Assembly (NCBI RefSeq): GCF_016862975.1
Contig: NZ_BONZ01000016.1
Location: forward strand, 1 to 64,000
From: Rugosimonospora africana
GTDB taxonomy: Bacteria; Actinomycetota; Actinomycetes; Mycobacteriales; Micromonosporaceae
Direction: 5' to 3'
DNA: 64,000 bases
A program made the position numbers and the translations under genes. Below, in pieces: positions 26,540 through 34,359 of the stretch; positions within the stretch are counted from its first letter, which is position 1, and the number at the start of each line of letters is the position of its first letter. The notes under the pieces are model-generated. The model did no database searches, was not told the origin of the DNA, and saw nothing but the letters and a program-made list of their open reading frames with translations.

Positions 26540-27406
26540 TCAGATGCGGCGTAGCACCGCCACGACGCGGCCCAGGATCGTCGCGTCGTCACCCGGGATC
26601 GGCTCGAACGCGTCGTTCTGCGGCATCAGCCAGATGTGGCCGTCGCGCTGCCGGTAGGTCTTCACGGTCGCCTCGCCCTCCAGCATCGCGGCCACGATGT
26701 CGCCGCTGTCGGCGGTGGGCTGCTGCCGCACGACCACCCAGTCGCCATCGCAGATGGCGGCGTCGAGCATCGAGTTGCCCTTGACCTGCAGCAGGAACAG
26801 CGTGCCCTCGCCGACCAGCTCACGGGGCAGCGGGAAGACGTCTTCGATCGACTGCTCGGCCAGGATCGGCCCACCGGCGGCGATCCGCCCGACGAGCGGC
26901 ACGTAGGCCGGCGCGGGATGTGCCGCCCGCTCCGCCGCCTCGTCTTCCGCGCTCAGCTCGGTCGGCGTGCGCACGTCGACCGCACGCGGCCGGTTGGGGT
27001 CGCGCCGCAGGTAGCCCTTCTTCTCCAGCTCCTTGAGCTGGTAGGCGACGCTGGACGGGGACACCAGCCCGACCGCCTCGCCGATCTCCCGCACGCTCGG
27101 CGGGTAGCCGTGGTGCTCCACCCAGCCGCGAATGAATTCGAGGATCCGCTTCTGCCGCGCGGTCAGCTCCTCGGACAGCGCCTCCGGGATGCCGGTCGAC
27201 ATCGACGTGACGGCGCGCAACGGGGCAGCCGCCGCGACAGTCCGGCGCTCGGACCGACCGCCGGCGCGACGCCGGGCGTCCAGCGAGGTCGGCTCACGCA
27301 CCCCCGACTCACGTGCGGCCCGCTCATGGGCGGCCTGGCCGCGCACCTCGGCCGGACGTTCGGGGTCAGCGCCTCGCCGCGCTGCGGTGCGGTCCTCGCT
27401 CGACAC
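26540..27406 (-). CDS. lexA: SOS repressor LexA with N-terminal extension
   Basis: A 288-residue LexA from the GTG at 27406, which has GGGAGAG upstream; another GTG at 27451 is possible but lies at the predicted transcription start. The winged helix is [51 protein letters not shown] (residues 81-131). The cleavage bond is Ala177-Gly178 in [13 protein letters not shown], with catalytic Ser212 (GNSM) and Lys249 (ATVKTY). The first 70 residues are a charged Arg/Ala-rich extension not needed for function in other LexA. Confidence 0.95.
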   Translation of the reverse strand: MSSEDRTAARRGADPERPAEVRGQAAHERAARESGVREPTSLDARRRAGGRSERRTVAAAAPLRAVTSMSTGIPEALSEELTARQKRILEFIRGWVEHHGYPPSVREIGEAVGLVSPSSVAYQLKELEKKGYLRRDPNRPRAVDVRTPTELSAEDEAAERAAHPAPAYVPLVGRIAAGGPILAEQSIEDVFPLPRELVGEGTLFLLQVKGNSMLDAAICDGDWVVVRQQPTADSGDIVAAMLEGEATVKTYRQRDGHIWLMPQNDAFEPIPGDDATILGRVVAVLRRI

Positions 27407-27453
27407 GTCGGTCTCTCCCTTGTCGGCACTTCTGGCGGGTTTTCGTGGCACTG

Positions 27454-27493
27454 ACCGTATCCCGATGTCCTGACAACTTCAAACATCTGTACG
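27454..27493 (-). promoter_or_regulatory. lexA promoter with degenerate LexA site
   Basis: On the minus strand TTGAAG (27482-27477), a 17-bp spacer and TACGGT (27459-27454) form a promoter that would start just upstream of the lexA GTG at 27406. CAAACATCTGTACG (27480-27493) overlaps the -35 and differs from the LexA consensus by one base in each half. It shares CTGTACG with the candidate recA site. This is consistent with autorepression. Confidence 0.5.
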
Positions 27494-27559
27494 ACGTGTC
27501 GTGCCGGTTCTCTCGACTTGTGCCGTGCCGGTCTGGTAGACCATCGTACGTGAGTTCTA

Positions 27560-27575
27560 TCGAACTTTCGTTCGA
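27560..27575. promoter_or_regulatory. consensus LexA (SOS) box between lexA and the LysM gene
   Basis: TCGAACTTTCGTTCGA matches the Gram-positive SOS box CGAAC-N4-GTTCG exactly, with one more complementary base on each side (in fact ATCGAAC...GTTCGAT). It ends 15 bp before the LysM ATG, so LexA bound here would block that gene directly. It is 154 bp from the lexA start. A weaker half-match (CGTAC-GTGA-GTTCT) lies at 27545-27558. Confidence 0.85.
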
Positions 27576-27590
27576 TCGGGGAGGGTCGCC

Positions 27591-27932
27591 ATGGCGACGA
27601 TCGGGCATGCGGCGCGCCGCTCACGCAGGGGCGTCCGCCTTACCAGGCGGGGCCGGGTGGTCGTGTTGACCCTGCTGCTCCTGCTCGCCGGCGTCGGCGC
27701 GATGCTCGCCGCACCGGCCGGCGATGCCTCCCCGCCACCGGGTGCCGCGCCGACGGTGGTGGTCCGGCCCGGCGACACGCTCTGGTCCATCGCCGCCCGG
27801 TTCGAGCCCGGTCCGGACCCGATCGGCGCGGTCGAGCGGATCCGGCGGCTCAACCGCCTGCCCGGATACCGGATCGAGGTCGGGCAGACGCTGACCCTGC
27901 CGGCCCATCGCCAAGGGGCGGCGCACCGCTGA
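27591..27932 (+). CDS. LysM domain membrane protein, SOS-linked (Rv2719c/DivS-like)
   Basis: A 113-residue protein. An Arg-rich N terminus is followed by one transmembrane helix (VVVLTLLLLLAGVGAMLAAPA, residues 24-44), a short Pro-rich linker, and one LysM peptidoglycan-binding domain (VVRPGDTLWSIAARFEPG...IRRLNRLPGYRIEVGQTLTLP). It is divergent from lexA with a consensus SOS box 15 bp upstream. In mycobacteria and corynebacteria the gene in this position (ChiZ, DivS) blocks division after DNA damage. That role is inferred from position and architecture. Confidence 0.85.
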   Translation: MATIGHAARRSRRGVRLTRRGRVVVLTLLLLLAGVGAMLAAPAGDASPPPGAAPTVVVRPGDTLWSIAARFEPGPDPIGAVERIRRLNRLPGYRIEVGQTLTLPAHRQGAAHR

Positions 27933-28040
27933 GGGGCGGCGGATCACCGAGGGTGGCGGATCACGGAGGGGGCGGATCACCGCAGGCGGCGGCTCACAGG
28001 GGCCGCGGATCACGGGGGTCGCAGATCACGGGGGCCGCGC
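27932..28040. repeat. degenerate 16-18-bp tandem repeat
   Basis: Six or seven imperfect units built on GGGGCGGCGGATCAC follow the LysM stop. They drift in length and sequence, so no unit is exact. The array fills the first part of the 410-bp gap between the LysM gene and nrdR; the rest of that gap holds the NrdR-type site and palindrome listed separately. Confidence 0.7.
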
Positions 28041-28174
28041 TGTCGGCGGGTCCGCGGGTGACGTATCTTGCCACGCTGCCGGTCCGACCGCGGCCGAACT
28101 GGTGGAAAGTCGACTGAGACGCACGATACGAGTGTCTGGGTTGCGCTGTGGTTGGTGGTGGGACTAACGTTCAA

Positions 28175-28190
28175 CCACAACATCTAGTAG
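28175..28190. promoter_or_regulatory. candidate NrdR box upstream of nrdR-nrdJ
   Basis: The core CAACATCTAG (28178-28187) fits the NrdR box core CWATATATWG at all but two central positions, with flanks CCA and TAG near the consensus ACA and TGT. NrdR boxes control ribonucleotide reductase genes, including nrdR itself. NrdR normally binds pairs of boxes; a clear second box was not found at the usual spacing. Confidence 0.6.
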
Positions 28191-28205
28191 TCACATAGGT
28201 GTAAG

Positions 28206-28226
28206 TCATCCACAGGTTGTGGATGA
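28206..28226. promoter_or_regulatory. perfect palindrome with inverted DnaA-box-like halves
   Basis: TCATCCACA (28206-28214), GGT, TGTGGATGA (28218-28226) is a perfect 9-bp inverted repeat. Each half is one base from the DnaA consensus TTATCCACA. It lies 15 bp after the NrdR-type site and 116 bp before nrdR. It could bind DnaA as a head-to-head pair, bind another dimeric regulator, or form a hairpin in the leader RNA. Confidence 0.5.
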
Positions 28227-28342
28227 TGCGCCCAGGGCTCGACACAGTCTCGGAGTGGATGACCGGCCGCGCATGCCGCTGTCGGCGTCCTTCGGCGTGC
28301 CCGTGGGCGTCAAGACCAGAGCGCGAGATCGGAGGTGGGGGA

Positions 28343-28849
28343 ATGCGTTGCCCGTATTGTCGTCACGCTGACTCGCGGGTCGTTGACTCCCGCGAGGCCG
28401 ACGACGGCCAGTTGATCCGGCGGCGTCGTTCATGCCCGGAGTGCGGCAAGCGGTTCACCACGGTCGAGGAGGCCGTGCTCGCGGTGGTCAAGCGCAGCGG
28501 GGTGACCGAGCCGTTCAGCCGGATCAAGATCATGTCGGGCGTGCGCAAGGCGTGCCAGGGCCGGCCCGTGGACGAGGACGCGATCGCGCTGCTCGCGCAG
28601 AAGGTCGAGGAGACGATCCGGGCCCGTGGCGCCGCCGAGGTGCCGAGCAACGAGGTCGGCCTGGCCATCCTCGGACCGCTGCGCGACCTGGACGAGGTGG
28701 CCTATCTCCGGTTCGCCAGCGTCTACCGGTCTTTCGATTCGTTGGGCGACTTCGAGCGGGAAATCGCGGCTCTGCGCGCCGGGCGGGAGCAGAACTCGGA
28801 TGGTGTGGGGCCAGCCGGGTCGGAGCGCCAGCCGGCATCGATCGGCTAA
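28343..28849 (+). CDS. nrdR: transcriptional repressor NrdR
   Basis: A 168-residue protein. The N-terminal zinc ribbon is [40 protein letters not shown], with four cysteines. The ATP-cone domain follows ([35 protein letters not shown]). NrdR senses ATP/dATP and represses ribonucleotide reductase genes. GGAGGTGGGG precedes the ATG. The C-terminal 20 residues are a variable tail. nrdJ begins 59 bp downstream in the same direction. Confidence 0.97.
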   Translation: MRCPYCRHADSRVVDSREADDGQLIRRRRSCPECGKRFTTVEEAVLAVVKRSGVTEPFSRIKIMSGVRKACQGRPVDEDAIALLAQKVEETIRARGAAEVPSNEVGLAILGPLRDLDEVAYLRFASVYRSFDSLGDFEREIAALRAGREQNSDGVGPAGSERQPASIG

Positions 28850-28908
28850 GCAGTCACTTTCATAGTTGAGAAAGCACGGTGGTTTGCCGTGACGGCGAGG
28901 GGGATGGC

Positions 28909-31809
28909 ATGACGGGTGCCGTGGGCACGTCATCAGGAACGGGCGATCAGGCCGGCGCTGCAGCGGGTGGGCTGCATGTCGAGCGGGTGTGGACGACGGA
29001 GGGGGTCCACCCGTACGACGAGGTGAACTGGGAGCGCCGGGATGTCGTGATGACGAACTGGCGGGACGGCTCGATCAACTTTGAGCAGCACGGCGTCGAG
29101 TTTCCCGACTTCTGGAGCATCAACGCGGGCAACATCGTCACCACCAAGTACTTCCGTGGCGCGATCGGCACCCCGGAGCGCGAATGGAGCCTGCGCCAGC
29201 TGATCGACCGGGTGGTGCACACCTACCGCCGGACCGGTGAGGAGCACGGCTACTTCGCCAGTGCCGCCGACGCGGAGGTGTTCGAGCACGAACTGACCTG
29301 GATGCTGCTGCACCAGGTGTTCAGCTTCAACTCGCCGGTCTGGTTCAACGTCGGCACCGCCTCGCCGCAGCAGGTCTCCGCGTGCTTCATTCTCGCCGTC
29401 GATGACTCGATGGACTCCATCCTCGACTGGTACAAGGAGGAGGGGCTGATCTTCAAGGGCGGTTCCGGTTCGGGTGTGAACCTGTCCCGCATCCGCTCGT
29501 CGCGTGAGCTGCTGAGCAGCGGTGGCACCGCGTCCGGCCCGGTCAGCTTCATGCGCGGGGCCGACGCCTCGGCCGGCACCATCAAGTCGGGCGGCGCGAC
29601 CCGTCGCGCGGCCAAGATGGTCATCCTGGACGTCGACCACCCCGACATCGAAGAGTTCGTCGTCACCAAGGCACGCGAGGAAGACAAGATCCGTGCGCTG
29701 CGCGACGCCGGCTTCGACATGGACCTGGGCGGCGCCGACATCGTCAGCGTCCAGTATCAGAACGCCAACAACTCGGTACGGGTGTCCGGCGAGTTCATGC
29801 GGGCCGTCCGGGACGGCAGCAGCTTCTCGCTGCGCGGCCGGCTGGACGGCGGGGTGATCGAGACGGTCGACGCCCGGGACCTGTTCGGCAAGATTGCTCA
29901 GGCCGCCTGGGAGTGTGCCGACCCCGGCCTCCAGTACGACGACACGATCAACGACTGGCACACCTGCCCGGAGAGCGGCCGCATCACCGCGTCCAACCCG
30001 TGCTCGGAGTACATGCACCTGGACAACTCCTCGTGCAACCTGGCGTCGCTGAACCTGCTGAAGTTCCTGCGTTCGGACGGCTCGTTCGAGGTGGAGAAGC
30101 TGGTCAAGACGGTCGAGCTCGTGATCACCGCGATGGACATCTCGATCACGTTCGCCGACTTCCCGACCGAGAAGATCGGCGAGACCAGCCGCGCGTACCG
30201 GCAGCTGGGCATCGGGTACGCCAACATCGGCGCGCTGCTCATGGCGTCCGGCCTGCCGTACGACTCGGAGGAGGGACGCTCGGTCGCGGCCGGGATCTCC
30301 TCGCTGATGACCGGCACCGCGTACCGCCGCTCGGCCGAGCTGGCCGGTGTCGTCGGCCCGTACGACGGGTACGCCCGCAACGCCGCCGCCCACCAGCGGG
30401 TCATGCGCAAGCACGCCGAGGCCAGCGACGCGGTCGTCGCGCACGGGCGCAACGCCACGGCGCTGGTGGAGGAAGCGGCCCGGCAGTGGGGGTGGGGCAA
30501 CGAGATCGGGGCGCGCAACGGCTGGCGCAACTCGCAGGCGTCGGTACTCGCGCCGACCGGCACCATCGGCCTCATGATGGACTGCGACACCACCGGCATC
30601 GAGCCCGACCTGGCGCTGGTCAAGTTCAAGAAGCTCGTCGGCGGCGGATCGATGCAGATCGTCAACCAGACCGTGCCGCGGGCGCTGCGCAGCCTCGGGT
30701 ACCCGGAGGAGCAGGTCGAGGCGATCGTCGAGCACATCGCCGAGCACGGTCACGTGATCGACGCGCCGGGGCTCAAGCCGGAGCACTACCCGGTCTTCGA
30801 CTGCGCGATGGGCGAGCGGTCGATCGCGCCGATGGGCCACGTCCGGATGATGGCGGCCGTCCAGCCGTTCATCTCCGGCGCGATTTCCAAGACGGTCAAC
30901 ATGCCGGAGTCGGCGACCGTCGAAGAGGTCGAGCACATCTACCTGGAAGGCTGGAACCTGGGCCTCAAGGCGCTGGCCATCTACCGGGACAACTGCAAGG
31001 TCGGCCAGCCGCTGTCGGTGGCGAAGAAGCCCGCCGAGCAGGCCGCGGCTCCCGTGGCGACCGCGCCGGCGACGGTGGAGAAGGTTGTCGAGTACCGGCC
31101 GGTACGCAAGCGGCTGCCGAAGAAGCGCCCGTCCGAGACGGTCTCCTTCTCGGTCGGTGGCGCCGAGGGCTACCTGACCGCCTCCTCGTACCCGGATGAC
31201 GGCCTGGGCGAGGTCTTCCTCAAGATGTCCAAGCAGGGTTCCACGCTCGCCGGCGTGATGGACGCGTTCTCGGTGGCCATCTCGATCGGGCTCCAGTACG
31301 GCGTGCCGCTGGAGACCTACGTCTCGAAGTTCACGAACATGCGCTTCGAGCCGGCTGGCATGACCGACGACCCGGACATCCGGATGGCCGCCTCGGTCAT
31401 GGACTACATCTTCCGCCGGCTGGCGCTGGACTTCCTGCCCTACGACCGCCGGGCCGAGCTGGGCATCTTCACCGCCGAGGAGCGTGCCGCGCAACTGCGC
31501 GCCGAGGCGGCCGGGGCGGGCGGCGAGGAATCGGTCGACCTGACCGCGCTGGCCGCGTCGGCTCCGGTCACGACCGGCAGCGCCGAGAAGTCGGCCGGGG
31601 CCGCGGGCGGTGAGCGGTCCGCCACGCCGGTCGAGGTGCGGGCGGACGTCCGGCCGGCGAGCCGGATCGGCTCATCGACGGAGCTGCTGGAGCTGGTGCA
31701 GGGCAAGGCTGCCGATGCCCCGCTGTGCTTCACCTGCGGCACGAAGATGCGTCCGGCCGGTAGCTGCTACGTCTGCGAGGGATGCGGCTCGACCAGCGGC
31801 TGCAGCTGA
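28909..31809 (+). CDS. nrdJ: adenosylcobalamin-dependent ribonucleotide reductase (class II)
   Basis: A 966-residue enzyme that makes dNTPs without oxygen. Seen: the FNSPVWFNVG and SACFILAVDDSMDSI segments, the FKGGSGSGVNLSRIRS loop, NPCSEYMHLDNSSCNLASLNL with the radical-transfer cysteines, and APTGTIGLMMDCDTTGIEPDLAL. A Lys/Arg-rich linker leads to a second conserved block (GGAEGYLTASSYPDDGLGEVFL) and a C-terminal cysteine tail (CFTCGTKMRPAGSCYVCEGCGS) that re-reduces the active site. GAGGGGGA precedes the ATG. No cobalamin riboswitch was recognised upstream. Confidence 0.97.
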   Translation: MTGAVGTSSGTGDQAGAAAGGLHVERVWTTEGVHPYDEVNWERRDVVMTNWRDGSINFEQHGVEFPDFWSINAGNIVTTKYFRGAIGTPEREWSLRQLIDRVVHTYRRTGEEHGYFASAADAEVFEHELTWMLLHQVFSFNSPVWFNVGTASPQQVSACFILAVDDSMDSILDWYKEEGLIFKGGSGSGVNLSRIRSSRELLSSGGTASGPVSFMRGADASAGTIKSGGATRRAAKMVILDVDHPDIEEFVVTKAREEDKIRALRDAGFDMDLGGADIVSVQYQNANNSVRVSGEFMRAVRDGSSFSLRGRLDGGVIETVDARDLFGKIAQAAWECADPGLQYDDTINDWHTCPESGRITASNPCSEYMHLDNSSCNLASLNLLKFLRSDGSFEVEKLVKTVELVITAMDISITFADFPTEKIGETSRAYRQLGIGYANIGALLMASGLPYDSEEGRSVAAGISSLMTGTAYRRSAELAGVVGPYDGYARNAAAHQRVMRKHAEASDAVVAHGRNATALVEEAARQWGWGNEIGARNGWRNSQASVLAPTGTIGLMMDCDTTGIEPDLALVKFKKLVGGGSMQIVNQTVPRALRSLGYPEEQVEAIVEHIAEHGHVIDAPGLKPEHYPVFDCAMGERSIAPMGHVRMMAAVQPFISGAISKTVNMPESATVEEVEHIYLEGWNLGLKALAIYRDNCKVGQPLSVAKKPAEQAAAPVATAPATVEKVVEYRPVRKRLPKKRPSETVSFSVGGAEGYLTASSYPDDGLGEVFLKMSKQGSTLAGVMDAFSVAISIGLQYGVPLETYVSKFTNMRFEPAGMTDDPDIRMAASVMDYIFRRLALDFLPYDRRAELGIFTAEERAAQLRAEAAGAGGEESVDLTALAASAPVTTGSAEKSAGAAGGERSATPVEVRADVRPASRIGSSTELLELVQGKAADAPLCFTCGTKMRPAGSCYVCEGCGSTSGCS

Positions 31810-31824
31810 CAGCTGGAAGGCGGA

Positions 31825-31859
31825 GGAGGGGAGCCGGGCACACTGTCCGGCTCCCCTCC
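31825..31859. terminator. bidirectional terminator between nrdJ and tetR
   Basis: A perfect 13-bp stem, GGAGGGGAGCCGG (31825-31837) with CCGGCTCCCCTCC (31847-31859), and a 9-nt loop. It starts 16 bp after the nrdJ stop and ends 4 bp before the stop of the convergent tetR gene. Confidence 0.85.
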
Positions 31860-31863
31860 GGCG

Positions 31864-32448
31864 TCAGAGCGCCCGTACCGAGCTGTCCACAATGGACTCA
31901 CAGAACGATGTCAGGTCGGCCGGGTCGGGTTCGCGCCCGGCGAAGTGAGCCAGGAACGCGTACTGGAAGCACGCACCAAGCAGCATCGCCGCCACCGAGG
32001 GCGCGTCCGCCCCGGCCGACACCCGGCCCAGCGCCCGCTCCTTGTCGAGGTACTCGGCCAGTCCCTCGACCGCCCGGTGTGGACCGACGTTCCGCTCGGC
32101 GAGCGCCTCACGGTGCCGGGCCAGCAACTGCGGCTCAGAGAACGTGGCGGCGAACATCGGGAAGCTCTCGGTGTAGAAGTCGGCCGCCGCGCGGGCCACG
32201 CGCAGCAGGTTGTCCCGTACCGTGTCCTGCCCGGCCTGGTCGAGCAGCGCCTTCATCGCCGGCATGATGGTCGGTACCCGCGCCCTGAGCACCTCGACGA
32301 ACAACTCCTCCTTGTCGTCGAAGTGCTTGTAGAGCGTCGCCTCCGAGAATCCGGCCGCCCTCGCGATCTCCTTGGTGGTCGCGTTGTTCAGCCCGCGGGT
32401 GCGCACCACGTGCAGCGCCGCGTCGAGGATCGTGTCCCGGGTACCCAC
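31864..32448 (-). CDS. TetR family transcriptional regulator
   Basis: A 194-residue repressor. The helix-turn-helix is ILDAALHVVRTRGLNNATTKEIARAAGFSEATLYKHFDDKEELFVEVL (residues 7-54). The C-terminal ligand domain is all helical and resembles the TetR_C regulators of efflux genes. A GTG start. A palindrome 17 bp upstream is a likely operator for autoregulation. No efflux gene lies next to it; the MFS permease is 2 kb away. Confidence 0.9.
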   Translation of the reverse strand: MGTRDTILDAALHVVRTRGLNNATTKEIARAAGFSEATLYKHFDDKEELFVEVLRARVPTIMPAMKALLDQAGQDTVRDNLLRVARAAADFYTESFPMFAATFSEPQLLARHREALAERNVGPHRAVEGLAEYLDKERALGRVSAGADAPSVAAMLLGACFQYAFLAHFAGREPDPADLTSFCESIVDSSVRAL

Positions 32449-32464
32449 CGCTCAAGAATACGCA

Positions 32465-32484
32465 GTGAGTGATCATTTACTCAC
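32465..32484. promoter_or_regulatory. TetR-type operator palindrome
   Basis: GTGAGT (32465-32470) and ACTCAC (32479-32484) form a 20-bp dyad with an AT-rich centre, located just upstream of the tetR GTG at 32448. The layout and AT content against a GC-rich background are typical of an operator for the adjacent regulator. Confidence 0.65.
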
Positions 32485-32571
32485 CGCGAACGCTCGGGCG
32501 AGGTGCTGCGACGCCCGGGCCAGCTGCCCACTGCGAACGTCCGGCCGGTTGCTCGCTCCGACTCCAGACCA

Positions 32572-32676
32572 CGACAGCGCCCGCCCACCGCGAAGTGGGC
32601 AGACGCTGTCGCGCACGGGACCTGTCCTGTCGTCGGCGGCGGTTCGGGGCGAGCCCGGCCGCCGCCGGCAGACAGG
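32572..32676. terminator. two consecutive stem-loops between the tetR genes
   Basis: Stem 1: CGACAGCG (32572-32579) with CGCTGTCG (32603-32610), and an inner CCCAC/GTGGG pair. Stem 2: TCCTGTC (32624-32630) with GACAGGA (32670-32676) and inner CGGCGGCGG (32633-32641) with CCGCCGCCG (32658-32666). Stem 2 ends at the stop codon of the second tetR gene and is probably its terminator. Its outer arm shares the 12-mer CCTGTCCTGTCG with the MITE-like element at 33468, so it may be derived from a related element. Confidence 0.6.
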
Positions 32677-32678
32677 AC

Positions 32679-33293
32679 CTAGTTCTGCGGAGCCGTCAGC
32701 TGACGGACGTCGCGGAGGCCACCGATCATGACCTCCAGCAGTTGGTCGACCCGGTCGGTGGTGGCCGGTGCGCCGCGCTGGCCGGCCCAGGCGATCCCGT
32801 TGACCATCAGGATCAGGTCAGCCCCGTCGACGTCGTCGCGTACCGCTCCGGCCCGCTGGGCGCGGATCAGTAGCTGCGCGCCGACCTCACGCATCCCGCT
32901 GCAGGACGCGTACAGGTCGGATGCCGGATCGCGCATCGTGCTCATCACCAGCTCGGACAGCCCCCGGTACCGGGAGACGTAGTCCATCAGCGTGTGCAGC
33001 CAGTCGATGAGTGCTTCGGCCGGTGTGGCGTCCGCCAGTAGTGCCCGCCCTCTGTCCTGCAACGCGTCGAGCAGATCACGGAACGTTGCTTCCAGGAGCG
33101 TCTGGCGGGTTGGGAAATGTCGATACAGTGTGCCGATTCCGACGCCGGCGCGTCGGGCGATGTCTTCGAGAGACGCCTCGGCGCCGTACTCGGTGAATGC
33201 TGCCTTGGCCGCGGTGAGCAGCCGGTCGTAGTTACGTCGGGCATCGGCCCGCATGGGGCGCCGTGGCGTGGTGGGCGCATCCGTGGTGCTCAT
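32679..33293 (-). CDS. TetR family transcriptional regulator (second)
   Basis: A 204-residue repressor. The helix-turn-helix is RLLTAAKAAFTEYGAEASLEDIARRAGVGIGTLYRHFPTRQTLLEAT, a type common in actinobacterial TetR with the C-terminal SbtR-like domain (YRGLSELVMSTMRDPASDLYASC). The ATG at 33293 follows GAAGG; an upstream in-frame GTG lacks such a site. It lies in tandem with the first tetR gene but the two are only weakly alike. Target genes are not evident. Confidence 0.9.
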   Translation of the reverse strand: MSTTDAPTTPRRPMRADARRNYDRLLTAAKAAFTEYGAEASLEDIARRAGVGIGTLYRHFPTRQTLLEATFRDLLDALQDRGRALLADATPAEALIDWLHTLMDYVSRYRGLSELVMSTMRDPASDLYASCSGMREVGAQLLIRAQRAGAVRDDVDGADLILMVNGIAWAGQRGAPATTDRVDQLLEVMIGGLRDVRQLTAPQN

Positions 33294-33467
33294 GACGACC
33301 TTCTCTTGGCGTGCTGCGGTGCTGGCAGGCAGAGACCTCACCGATCGTGATCTGGAAGCCCCCGCCTGGTTGGGGCGGATAGCTCATTTCATCACGTTTG
33401 GAGCCGCTTGGTCGGGTTGTCGCATGGCTTGCGTGCAGACACGCCGGTATGACTGAAGAAAGTTAGT

Positions 33468-33634
33468 TAGGCCCTGTCCTGTCGATCTTGTCGAGCCGAG
33501 GCGGAGTCCAGGCGTCGGGCGGCAAGGCTCGCAGGATGTCTGGATACCGGTGTTGTATCCAGACATCCGAGAACGCAGCCGGTCGGCGCCTGGGCCCGGC
33601 GCAGGCCGGCAAACGATCGGCAGGACAGGGCCTA
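33468..33634. mobile_element. MITE-like 167-bp palindromic element
   Basis: Terminal inverted repeats: TAGGCCCTGTCCTG (33468-33481) and CAGGACAGGGCCTA (33621-33634) are perfect, extended to 19 of 20 bases with CGATC/GATCG inside. A second, perfect 14-bp inverted repeat, GGATGTCTGGATAC (33534-33547) and GTATCCAGACATCC (33555-33568), lies in the centre. The element is flanked by TA on both sides, as in IS630- or IS5/IS427-type insertions. It has no transposase gene. It is best read as a non-autonomous insertion. Its right end contains the stop codon of the GNAT gene. Confidence 0.75.
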
Positions 33635-34150
33635 GTCCAGGGTGAGCCACATGTGGATTTCGTCGCGATCGTCGCCGGGCGCCACCCGTAGCGCCCCGGG
33701 CAGCCGGCCGACCTCCTTGTACCCGAGCCCGCTGTAGAACCGCTCGGTGCCGCGCCCGGCCCGTACGGTCAGGTGCAGCGCGTCCCAGCCGATCTCCCGC
33801 GCCACCCGCTCGGCCTCACGCATCAGCGCGCCGCCGTACCCGCGCCCCTGCACGTCCGGGTGCACCATCACCCGCTTGACCGTCCGCCAGTGTGCGGCCA
33901 GCGCGAACCGCCCGTCCACGAACAGCAGCATCGCGACCGGTCGGTCCCCGTCGAACCCGACAAGCAGCCGATCGTGTCGCCCGTCCACCCCGGCGAAGGT
34001 CTTCGTCGCGGTGGGTCGGACGTCCTCGGCGGTGACGGTCCCGGCGAAGCCGACCGCGCCGCCCGCGTTGCTGACATCCGTCCAGAGGGCGACGATGCCG
34101 TCGCGCAACCGGGCGGTCAGGTCCGGATCAAGCTCGAAGCGCAGTGTCAC
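33632..34150 (-). CDS. GNAT family N-acetyltransferase
   Basis: A 172-residue acetyltransferase. The acetyl-CoA motif is RVMVHPDVQGRGYGGALMREAERVAREIGWDALHLTVRAGRG (residues 93-134), followed by ERFYSGLGYKEVGRLPG. This is the general small-molecule GNAT type; the substrate is unknown. Its TAG stop lies exactly at the junction with the MITE-like element, so the insertion may have changed the last residues. It is divergent from the MFS permease gene with about 210 bp between. Confidence 0.88.
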   Translation of the reverse strand: MTLRFELDPDLTARLRDGIVALWTDVSNAGGAVGFAGTVTAEDVRPTATKTFAGVDGRHDRLLVGFDGDRPVAMLLFVDGRFALAAHWRTVKRVMVHPDVQGRGYGGALMREAERVAREIGWDALHLTVRAGRGTERFYSGLGYKEVGRLPGALRVAPGDDRDEIHMWLTLD

Positions 34151-34359
34151 GCCTCTATCCTGCCCCGCCCGTTACCCGGTCCGACCCGCGCGGCGCGGGT
34201 GCCCCTCCGCCGCGTGGCGGTCGCGACAACGACTGACCTGCGCATTCGGAGATCGGGATCAAGCTTCCCGGAGGCCCGGTGCCGGTGTGGCCGGATTCTC
34301 GGTCAGGTTGGCGGAGATCCCTCTCGCCCACCGCGTCCGGGTCGCCGGACGATGCCCGG

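Noticed and set aside
28041-28342. Cobalamin riboswitch before nrdR-nrdJ
   Set aside because: The B12 gene is an attractive reason to expect one, but no B12-box or the expected multi-stem pattern could be recognised.
33384-33650. An 88-residue minus-strand open frame across the MITE-like element
   Set aside because: It is created by the palindrome and has no coding features or ribosome site.
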